From: Girardinichthys multiradiatus
Taxonomy: Eukaryota; Chordata; Actinopteri; Cyprinodontiformes; Goodeidae
DNA length: 64,000 nucleotides
Reading direction: 5' to 3'
Assembly (NCBI RefSeq): GCF_021462225.1
Contig: NC_061813.1
Location: 24,824,442-24,888,441, forward strand
The notes beneath the pieces were generated by a model. That model did not search any database. It saw nothing but the letters and a program-made list of their open reading frames with translations, and was not told the DNA's origin. The position numbers were made by a program, and so were the translations under genes. This document shows positions 37,845-47,119 of the stretch, one piece after another; the stretch's first letter is position 1; every line of letters starts with the position of its first letter.

Positions 37845-38792
37845 TATATTCAACTAAGAGATGTGTTTCCGCTAGAAAAGGAGACAGACATCTCTCAAAA
37901 CATAATAAAACCATATAAAAGCTTTTCTGAAGTGAGGTTCTGACAAGTAATTCTCCATTGTGAGAATATTTTCTGGAGTAGACCCAGTCTGAATGATCTC
38001 AGTTCCAAACAAAGAAGCAAAATTACCATAGTAAGACTCTGTTAGTTTAATAGTAATTCAAAATAGAAGCTGGAAGACTGTCCACATCGAGGAAAACAGA
38101 AAAAACTAAAACAAGAGCAAACAAAAAACATAAAGTAACAAACAATAGAAACCAACTAAAAGCAAACCTCTTGCATTTCACCTTACAACTTTCATTCCAT
38201 TCCAGTAAAATGTGGTGCTTTAAAAGATGCCTGGTTATGATCATGTAACTGAACTGGGTTGTAGTTGAATTTATGTAGGCATTGAATTATTTCTTCATAA
38301 AACGCATTCCACCAAAGAAAGGAAATATTCATAATCAGATAAAAACAGAACTTAACATTTTTATAGATTTTAAAATACAAGTCCTTGCAAAATGTCTATG
38401 CCCCCTTTTCAAGGAAAGTAGATCCTATGTTTGAATGGTAGTCAATGCCAAGTCTGGGATGTCTGGCACCATAAAAACATAAAATAAGCAAACATGTGTT
38501 TTGATCACAGTTTTTTACAGTCATTGAGTAAATATGCCCATACACATTTTTTTTTCTCTTGCTCTTGGTGGAAGACACATGTTTTATCTCCCTCCCTCCC
38601 TACTGATCCCTGCTTCTGCTTCTGTCTGTATTTTTCTCAGAGCCTCGCTTTGCATATCCTCCAAACTTGTAAATTATGGATTTGGTCAGCTGGTCTCTCA
38701 ACGTAATTGATCAAAGGGTAAGATACGGGATGTTCTTCTCTGGATATACAATGGATTCTTGGCAGCAGTGAAAGATTGTGTGCCTGACTACA
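37845..38792. other. Intergenic DNA
   Basis: At about 37870-37925 is the second copy of the 60-bp segment also found at 27290-27345. Around 38380-38470 the sequence resembles the edge of a DNA transposon but no end was fixed. A T-run with a pyrimidine tract and 'tttttctcag' at 38630-38640 could be a splice acceptor leading into the small frame that follows. Confidence 0.35.
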
Positions 38793-39011
38793 ATGTCGGT
38801 TGAGGACATAGAAGATGTGGACATATTTGGACTTTTGATAACAGGATTTCTCCTTTTTGGAGTTGGTGGTTACCTGGCTTATCGAGTGATTCGCAAAACG
38901 TGGGCGGCTGTTCAAAACATCCCAAATTTGCCTGCGGTGTTGGATGGAGTCTGTAGAGCCATCAACATTCAGACTGAAATGTTAAGAGAGCAGAATCGCA
39001 AGCTGGACTAA
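38793..39011 (+). CDS. Small single-pass membrane protein frame, unidentified
   Basis: A 72-codon frame starts at ATG 38793 with A at -3 and ends TAA at 39009-39011. It has an acidic N-terminus (MSVEDIEDVD) and one strongly hydrophobic segment (about residues 11-30, IFGLLITGFLLFGVGGYLAY). A polar, helix-prone C-terminal tail ends EQNRKLD. I do not recognise it. A possible splice acceptor (tttttctcag) lies about 150 bp upstream, so this could be the last exon of a longer transcript. It ends only 18 bp before the left terminal repeat of the giant element. Whether it belongs to the element, was hit by it, or is a chance frame cannot be decided here. Confidence 0.35.
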   Translation: MSVEDIEDVDIFGLLITGFLLFGVGGYLAYRVIRKTWAAVQNIPNLPAVLDGVCRAINIQTEMLREQNRKLD

Positions 39012-39029
39012 TGTATATTGCTATTGATT

Positions 39030-39345
39030 TGTATGGAGATAAATTTGTCTCAATATTATTCAATAAAAAAAAAACAAAAAAAAAACAAATTTCAATCAAA
39101 AAAAAAAAACCTAATCTCAATCAAAAAAATAAATTGTGGTCAAAACGTTTGGAATATTCAATCAAAAGAAAACTAATCTCAATCAAAAAATATTAAGTTT
39201 AATATAAATTTTTTTAAATGGAATATCTTATTTTGGGGAGAAAAAAAATTGTTTGATAAAACTTTTTTTGATTAAAATGACTCATTTTTTCTCACGAACA
39301 GAAAAAAAGTTAATTGCAAAACATGTCAAAAATCTTTGGCCTCAC
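39030..39345 (+). repeat. Left terminal inverted repeat of the giant element
   Basis: AT-rich, with internal copies of the motif ctaatctcaatcaaaaaa spaced 40-80 bp apart. It pairs with 54883-55216. Indels of up to about 40 bp distinguish the arms, so they have diverged since insertion. The promoter region that should follow it inward is missing, replaced by a LINE fragment. Confidence 0.9.
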
Positions 39346-39651
39346 GGTACCCGTCAGCCGCCTCAGGAGTCCCACAAGCCAACCACAGCCGATAGGACTC
39401 CTTCTTCAGCTTGACAGCATCCCTTACTGCCGGTGTCCACCACCGTGTTCTGGGATTGCCGCCGCGACAAGCACCGCAGACCTTACGGCCGCACCTACGG
39501 GCAACAGCATCGACAATAGATGCGGAGAACATGGTCCACTCGGACTCTATGTCTCCAACATCCCCCGGGATCTGGTCGAAGCTCTCCCGGAGGTGGGAGT
39601 TGAATACATCCCTGGCCGAGGGCTCCGCCAGGTGTTCCCAGCAGACCCTCA
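39346..39651 (-). mobile_element. LINE reverse-transcriptase-region fragment
   Basis: The minus-strand frame over 39326-39652 reads NPRTRWWTPAVRDAVKLKKE then SYRLWLACGTPEAADGYREA. This is the segment that precedes the reverse transcriptase in a common fish non-LTR retrotransposon, the same family as the 3' end at 53620-54361. It has no 3' tail or target duplication. It sits exactly where the giant element's left promoter should be, between the outer and inner inverted repeats. Confidence 0.75.
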
Positions 39652-39788
39652 CATATATTTTCTTCTAGATGCAAAATGGAAAACCAAACTGGAAGATCAC
39701 AGGCAGAGGTAGGATGTTCACATAATTTCTATCTTTTTTTATTAGTGTTAATAAATTGCTATCTGTCTGGTATTTAGATCATATTTTG
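39652..39788 (+). repeat. Inner inverted repeat, left copy (contains HECT-gene exon 1)
   Basis: This is near-identical to the reverse complement of 53276-53413. It includes a splice acceptor (ttcttctag), an exon with ATG GAA AAC CAA (MENQTGRSQAE) and its donor (GAG|gtagg). Intron sequence follows to 'ctggtatttag'. Both inward-facing genes therefore start with the same exon. Confidence 0.88.
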
Positions 39789-41934
39789 AATTATATGTAA
39801 TGTACCTTTTGCTGTGTTATGTTATATTATGAAATTAATTCAATTAGTGTTCTCCTAATTCCCTACTCTAGTATGACCAGCAGAGGGCAATTGAAGCAGG
39901 GCAGCACATATTGGCATTACTCAACAGAGCGATTCCTCAAGCTCCTAGAAAGGGTCAGAACTTGAGAGTGGAGAGACCACCAAGTGTTGAGTCAGAGATG
40001 GCCAGGTAGAAAAGCGTTTTTCATTCTTTCTTTTTTTTTTTAAGGGTCGGGTGTATTTACTTAGCTATATTTCTGTAAGTCAGTTTTTTTAATGGTTTTT
40101 AATTATTCTATTTGATTGTTAGATAAATGTACATACATTATTCAGTTTTCATTCTACATTACTTATTTACTATCTAGATGTGCTGTTTATATTACTGATT
40201 GAGAATGGTTGTTATCTCCTTATATGCATAGAGGAATATGATGTTGCAACATGAGCACAGGATGTGAGAACAGTCTGTTTTCACATAAAGATAAACTCCC
40301 TCAGCAGTTGAAACCTCATGTAACTTTTCTAATAAAAGCATGAAGAGCGGAGACTGTCTTCAGAGTGTGTTTGGAGGATTGTAACTGAGACAGTCTCCGG
40401 GACACTCTCCTTGCAAGTTAAAACAAACTAACTTCTCTGTGTCTTTCTTTGTGCAGATGTTGTAATGAATGTTGGGGTTTAAACCTAACATTGATGTATT
40501 TATATTTTTTATTTACAATAAAGTCATTTGCAGATTGTAGGCATTCATATGATTAGCAAATAGAATTATATTAACGTAAACATGTTATGTATTCAGTGGT
40601 GCAGGTCAGATACAAAAAAATACCACCAACTAGACCACCCTGACCAACGCCCTTGTACCTGTAGCCTGTTTCTATTGCACAGCAGGATTTGTTTTGTGCT
40701 TCAATAGTTTAGTACATTTCTTCTCCAATCTTTATTCTTTTTAATATTTAGCTTCATTTTTAAGAGGTATTTTTCTTACGGGAAAAATGTATTCTCGGTT
40801 CTAATTATTACAGTGTTTCTACATTGCAGAAGTTTTAACTTTGTTATTTTACTTGAAAATCTACAGATCATTCCCTGGCTTTTTTAAAAGAGGTGGCAAA
40901 AGGAGAAATGATCTGATGAGGCCCAACAGTATATCAAAATTTGCAAAACTTTGGAAGCCACTGGAAGTAACTTTTTTTTTTGTTGGCTTCACAAAATGAC
41001 ACCATCCCTCTTCTGTTGAGCTGGAACATTTGCAAGCAGGACTTGGGAAAAGGACTTTGTCCGTCACCTCTGATGTGACGCATGCAGAGGTGATCAAAAT
41101 TTAAGCAGCTGTGTTTTGCTTTCAATTGGTTCTTTTAGGGGAAAAAGTCGTGTATATGCTGTTGTCTTAACATTTTCCATATCTATACATAAAATTGTTA
41201 CTGTTGTGGAGATATATTATGTGTGTGCATCATTATTATTATGTTCATAACCAGTGTGGGAAATAAAATGTATAACCTGTGTTAGTATAAGACATAGTGT
41301 ATTGTGTGGTCTGCAGAAGTATTTCTCACAGAAGAGGTGAAGTGGAAAATAACTGAAAATTGCAGAAGTGTGTGAAAATTGGTGATAAGTGTTACTCCCT
41401 GCTTATATCAGTAGAAACGGGGGCAGCTGGTGGACAATCACTGTCTAAATATGGTAAGCCGGAAAAAGTGTGTACGTGACTACATGTGAGAAAAAACTGT
41501 AAACAGGGCGCTGCCCATTTTTATTTTTATTTTTATTTTTATTTTTTTTTTTTATTTCAGACAATGATTTCAGTAAATAAATCAATTTCAGAAATGCTTA
41601 TAACAAACGAACAAATATCCAAATACCATACAAAAAAGTGTTTGGTAAACATTAAATTAAATTTCCAGTTCCAAATAAATTAAATTAACTTAAACACAAA
41701 TAGCAACCAGTAAAATAAACATAAAATAAACATATTCCAACAAGCAAACTTGTCAGTATATTTAACCTGAGATCTGACATTGATTATTGATTAATATAAA
41801 TTGTCTGAAAAGGGGTATGAAGAAGTAAAACTTATTTTTAATACCCCTTCTCCCTCTAATTGCACTTAAATTAACTGAGTAACCTTCCTAATTAACATCT
41901 ATGTTTTTGATCCAGAATTCACAAACCAAAAACT

Positions 41935-42135
41935 AATAAATAAATATATATACACAATTATCTATATATATACATATACACACATATACACATATATATA
42001 TGTACACATATATACATACATACACATACACATACACACATACATATATATATATATACACACATACATACATATACACATGTACACATACAAACAAACA
42101 TGTACCTCCACATATGTACATGTAACTGCACACAT
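41935..42135. repeat. CA/TA-rich microsatellite in the LINE 3' UTR
   Basis: Imperfect (TA)n, (CATA)n and (CACA)n tracts make up most of this stretch. A pure (CA)n run follows at about 42531-42554. Long open frames across it (Tyr/Val/Cys-rich, or Gly/Val-rich further right) are artefacts of the repeat composition. Confidence 0.85.
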
Positions 42136-42587
42136 GCATACCTACACTCACAGAAACACACCACACATTAGGCCTAAATCCACATTCACATTCTTGTATA
42201 TCGGCACTTAGAGACCCCCCCCCAAATCATCAGAGCCACAATCCAACACCACAGCTCCACCACCAGCTCCCCCCACCAATCCCAACCCCACACCCCACAG
42301 CGCAAAGAGGCGGACAAGATCCCCAGGACCCCCCTGAACTACCAAGCCGTCCACAAGAGTCCCCTGAACCCCGACCTGCCCCCCACCACCACGAGGCACA
42401 GACCGAGGAGCAGCGAGAGAAGCCAGGCTGCAACAACTGCAGCGTCAGGCTGCAGCTACAGAGTACCAGAAGCAAAGAAGAGGGCCCAGCACCCCCATGC
42501 ACCCCATGCAAACACACAGCAGAAACACAGACACGCACACACACACACACACACATACATACATACCGTGCTCAGATGAGATACCAT

Positions 42588-45500
42588 TCACCTCGCCTCT
42601 TCATCCCAATACATGTTGAAAAACATCAGTTTTAGTCTTTTTTTAAACAGACTCATGCTTGGACATTGCTTCAGCTCTTTTTGGAGTTTATTCCAGACCT
42701 TCACACCACTGACTGAAATGCACATTCTCTTCATGGTGGTTCGAACCCTCAAGGTTCTGAAATTGAGATTTTCCCTATAGTCATAACCCCCCACTCTATC
42801 AGTGAACAGCTTTTGAATATTTTCTGGTAGTTGTTTATTTCTAGCTTTATACATCAGCTGAGCTGTTTGAAATTCTACCAGATCTGGGAGTTTGAGGAGG
42901 CAGGACTCTATAAATAGTATGTTAGTATGGTCGTGGAATCCTGCCTTATGAACCATTCTGATGGCCCTTTTTTGTAATGTGCATAACGGTCGCAGTGAGG
43001 TTTTATAGGTGTTGCCCCATATTTCCACACAATAGCTCAAGTAAGGTAATATAAGTGAACAATACATAATATGAAGAGCATCATGATTTAGAAAATATTT
43101 AGATTTGCTGAGAACAGCAATATTTCTGGATATTTTTGTTTGAATGTATTTTATATGAGGTCTCCAGCAAATCTTATTGTCTATCATTACTCCCAAAAAC
43201 TTAATTTCCTTAACTCTCTCTACTGCTATATTATCTATTAGGATCTGAACATCTGTTCTTCTTCCGCAGTTTCCAAACAACATAAACTTGGTTTTATCCA
43301 AATTTAATGATAATTTGTTCATATCAAACCATATCTTAAGTTGACATAACTCTAAGTTGATTTCAGCCATAAGCTGATCCAAATTATCACCTGTACAAAA
43401 AATATTAGTATCATCTGCAAACAAAACAAATTTAAGTACTTTAGAAACTTTACAGATGTCATTAATGTAAATAATAAACAATCTTGGCCCCAGTACTGAC
43501 CCCTGGGGAACACCACAAACAATGTCCAAGCATGGTGACCGGCAGTCACCCATTTGCACAAATTGTTGCCTGTTGCTTAAATAACTTTCCATCCAGTCCA
43601 GGACTACTCCCCGGATGCCATAGCGTTCCAATTTCTTAATTAATATTTCATGATTTATTGTGTCAAAAGCTTTTTTGAGATCAATAAATACACCAACTGC
43701 CGATTTCTTATTATCTAAGGCGCCAGTGACTTCCTCTATCAATTCCATGACTGCCATTGCTGTAGATCTTTGTGATCTGAATCCATACTGACTTTCAGAA
43801 AGCAGATTATGTTTATTAATGAATGTATCTAGTCTACTCACAAATAATTTCTCCAAAATTTTGGAAAACTGTGGAAGTAGAGAAACAGGCCTATAATTTG
43901 TGAAATGGTGTCTGTCCCCATTTTTATAGAGTGGAATAACTTTGGCAATTTTCATCTTTTCTGGAAATTTACCCGATTGAAGTGACAGATTACAGATATA
44001 AGTCAGAGGCTGGATAATTTCCTCAATTACCTTCTTGATTATTGTCATATCAATACCATCACAATCAGTTGACCTTTTGCTTTTACATTTATTGACGATA
44101 TCTATAATTTCTTTTCCTCCCACAGCAGTGAGAAACATAGAAAAAGGATTTCTACTGATTAATGTTTCATTCAGAGCTCCAGTTGTTGTAGGATCAGGGA
44201 TTTTTTCTGCCAGTTTGGGTCCCACAGTCACAAAAAATTTGTTGAAATTATGAACAACGTCATTACTCTCCTCCAATTTGCCATCATTATCTATAAAAAA
44301 CTGCGGAAAATTAATTTTTCCCGAGTTTTTCTTGATAATATTATTTAATACATTCCAAATCCCTTTGATGTTTATCTTATTTCTATCTAATATTTTACTG
44401 TAGTAATCCTGTTTAGCTAATCGTAGAATAGCAGTTAATTTATTCTTATATTTCTTATATTTATTCTCCACCTCTAAAGATCTATACTTTATGAAATCTC
44501 TATAAAGTTTGTTCTTTTTTTTGCAGGCATTTTGTAAACCCTTTGTCATCCATGGAGCTTCTGAGTATTTGTTTTTGTGAGAGTACATTATTAATGGACA
44601 GTTTTTATCATATAATACTTTAAAGGTACTTAGAAAATGTTCATATGCTATATCAACATTATCTTCTTGCAAAACAGACTCCCAGTTGTGTTTCAGTAAA
44701 TCATCTTTGAAAGATATGAGTGATTCCTCTGTTCTTACTCTTTTAAAGTGTGGATTACTTTTATTCTTATTTTTTATATAGAAATTGTCACTAACAACAA
44801 AGACTGGAAGATGATCACTAATATGCTGAATAATTAATCCACTTATTGTATTATTATCTAAGATATTAGTAAATATATTATCTATTAATGTGGCACTGTT
44901 CAGTGTGATCCTGCTGGGTCAGGTGATTTTGGGAAACAGGCTCAAACTGTACATGGTGTTAATGAACTCTTCAGTAGGTTTATGATTAGTTGAGTTAAGT
45001 AGATCAATATTAAAGTCCCCACAGATGAAAAAGACCTTCTGAGATGTAGCTGTGTATGTTTGCTCAAACCATTCTCTATATATTTCCATATTGGAACCAG
45101 GAGCTCTGTAAACACAACTGACAATGACATTTTTTGACTTTTCCATATATATTTCAACGGTTATACACTCAAATACATCTTTAGTCACTCTGGTCATGTT
45201 TTCTACTATTTTATACTTTACGTTTTTATCAACATACACAGCTACTCCTCCTCCAGGTTTCCCTTCTCTGTTGATATAATTAAACTCATAACCTTCCAGC
45301 TCAAAGTCAGCCTCCTTCTCATGACTGATCCAGGTTTCAGAGATCGCTATGATGCTGAATGGTTGTTTAAACTGGCTCAGACAGTCTTTGATGCTGTTAA
45401 AGTTTGCATATAAACTTCTGCTATTGAAATGTATGATTGAAAGCTTATTATCTACTTTAACTTCCCTGTTGTATTGATCCGTTGTGTAGTAGCAGCAGTT

Positions 45501-45674
45501 ATCAACCATATCATTAAAGAAATTGTTATCTGGATCCACATCCACTTCCATGTCCTGACTTTTATAATCCGTATAACTGAATGTCTTCAGCTCCAAGTTA
45601 TCGGCACTAACAGTTGTAGGTGTTAGTGTTGTGTTCATAAGTGAAGAAGAAAGAGTTCCTGTAACTTGTGACAT
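42588..45674 (-). pseudogene. LINE ORF2 (endonuclease-reverse transcriptase), one stop from intact
   Basis: One frame runs from ATG 45674 to 42588 (about 1,028 codons), broken by a single in-frame TGA at 44919-44921 (codon 252). The APE-type endonuclease comes first: HFNSRSL, AISETWI, GGGVAVYVD and GDFNIDLL lie before the stop, and SDHLPVFV after it. The reverse transcriptase follows, with YRPVSLLPQ, a YGFRSQRST block, FIDLKKAFDTINH, GVPQGSVLGP and the catalytic LFADDTNIF. A C-terminal region with SYCVEIWGN follows. ORF2 proteins nick target DNA and reverse-transcribe the element RNA on it. Clade placement within the CR1/L2/Rex1 group is tentative. Confidence 0.88.
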
Positions 45675-45727
45675 GCTGAAGTGAGTCGTGCGTGATATCA
45701 CCTGTGCTCAAACGATCCTCAGATAGT

Positions 45728-46428
45728 TCAGTCATATTTATCCAACTCCGTGATGTCCCGAACGACCAGAACCTTCGCCTCCTCCGGTGTTCCGATCAGC
45801 TTAATGAAGACTTTACAGTTCGTGGTCCACGTGGACTGGATCTTCTTCTGTCTCCTCAGGAACCGGGCCTTCCTTGCGATGTCGGCGTTTTTCTTGGTCA
45901 GGTGCTCGTTAATGAACACGTCTGACCCCTTCAGCAACCTGCCCTGTTTCAGCAGAGCAGATTTGTGATTCCGGTTGCTGAACCTCATGATGATTGCCGG
46001 TCTGTCGTTGTTACCTCGTCTCGGGAGAGGGTGGCATGCTTCCACGGAGTCACAGTCCAGCTTTATTCCCTTGGACAAGAGGAAAGAGGCCACCTGTTCC
46101 TCCGTGGACTCCGTCACGCGAGGTGACGGCTCACCAGCCGGACAGGGCCCTGCCACCGCGCCGGCGTAAGAGTGGGGCCTGACACGCAGTCCGGTGATGA
46201 TCACTTCGTTCATCCTGGTGTAATGTTCCAAATCTGCCACGCGATTCTCCAGAACGGCGATCCGCTTATCCTTTTGTTCATTAAGAAATCGCAAAGTTTT
46301 CACCTCTTCAACCAAGTCCAGGATGTACTTTGCTGGAGTCGGATGGCCGCGGTTTCTCCAGAAAGAAAATCCAACGCTTTCCTTATCTCCTCAAAATCCT
46401 CCCACGCTGGATTCTTCTTCGGGCTCAT
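45728..46428 (-). pseudogene. LINE ORF1 (coiled-coil RNA-binding protein), frameshifted
   Basis: The likely start is ATG 46426-46428 (MSPKKNPAWEDFEEIRK). This frame hits TGA after about 42 codons, while the downstream frame is open from about 46360 to 45728. Joining them needs one frameshift near 46335 in an A-rich stretch. The downstream part has a coiled coil (EQKDKRIAVLENRVADLEHY) and an RRM/CTD-like nucleic-acid-binding region (RPAIIMRFSNRNHKSALL, TNCKVFIKLIG), as in L1-type ORF1 chaperones. ORF1 proteins package element RNA into RNPs in the cytoplasm. Confidence 0.7.
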
Positions 46429-46479
46429 GTTCGGGATCAGTTCCTAGATTGATCCAGAACAAGAAGATCACACAAGTCC

Positions 46480-46620
46480 ATCAATGATTTTTGTTTGGCA
46501 CTATGGGCCTTTATTGACAGTTTCCAGACAGGAAATGGACAGAGAGAGAAGAGAAGAAGACATGCAGCAAAGGTCTCAGGGTCGGGAATCAAGTGTGTTT
46601 TAATAAAAGCAATGAGCCCA
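46480..46620 (-). repeat. SINE-like repeat
   Basis: The block 'tttggcactatgggccttta' with 'agacaggaaatggacagaga' and 'atgcagcaaaggtc' matches the 3' half of the copy at 50158-50350. It lies at the 5' edge of the LINE, either as an insertion or as part of its 5' region. Confidence 0.5.
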
Positions 46621-47119
46621 GTGAGAAGCTCTGAAGTCGTCTCGGTGTGTGTGCTGATCACGAGAGCTTCCCCTGGTCCAGGTATTTTAATTACATACAG
46701 CTGTCTCCGTGTGATTTATTTAAAATATGTTGTGAATTTCTCCAGGTTACGGTGAATAAACAAACGCGCAGAAGGCCTCTTTAAAGAGGTACTTCAACCC
46801 TGTTGACCTGAGTTATTTAACACCAAGTTTTTATTTTTACTGTTTTAGGTACAATTGTTTGCACCTAATTGAGATGTACATGTTTTAGGATCTGGAACTT
46901 CATTTAGTGCACACTTTTTATTCTTTTCTTTTTTTATATATATATAGTTATCCTGTTTATTGAGAACTACCTACCCTAAGATGCTGGATCTAGAGACAGA
47001 TGGTTGATATACAAAGCCGCAGGTGGGCTTCCAGCCATCTTGACATATTTCAGCATTGGTTTATTCTACTCCTAGAATATTTGTGAAACCTCTAAACTTA
47101 TTTTCTTGTGTTTTAAAAG
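46621..47119. other. Intronic remainder of the HECT-like gene left of exon 47120
   Basis: Mixed sequence between the LINE 5' edge and the next HECT-like exon. A T-rich tract precedes the acceptor (ttttaaaag). The exon or exon part linking 41100 to 47120 in intact relatives was not found and may have been lost. Confidence 0.4.

Larger units (their letters stand above)
41518..46440 (-). mobile_element. Near-full-length non-LTR retrotransposon (CR1/L2-like)
   Basis: On the minus strand it carries ORF1 (46428 to 45728), ORF2 (45674 to 42588), and a long 3' UTR with CA/TA microsatellites (about 42580-41935). It ends in an A-rich (AAAAT)n tail, seen on the plus strand as the T-rich run 41518-41556. 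The 5' end is not exact, and no target duplication was recognised. It lies inside the HECT-like gene in antisense, between the exons at 40867 and 47120, so it entered after the giant element arrived or was already decaying. Confidence 0.85.

Noticed and set aside
39314..39712. Plus-strand open frame of 132 codons
   Set aside because: It is antisense to a recognisable LINE fragment (39346-39651) for most of its length. Only the last part overlaps the true first exon of the HECT-like gene.
41933..42556. Several minus-strand frames rich in Tyr/Val/Cys or Gly/Val
   Set aside because: They are translations of CA/TA microsatellites and the GC-rich 3' UTR of the LINE, downstream of the ORF2 stop.
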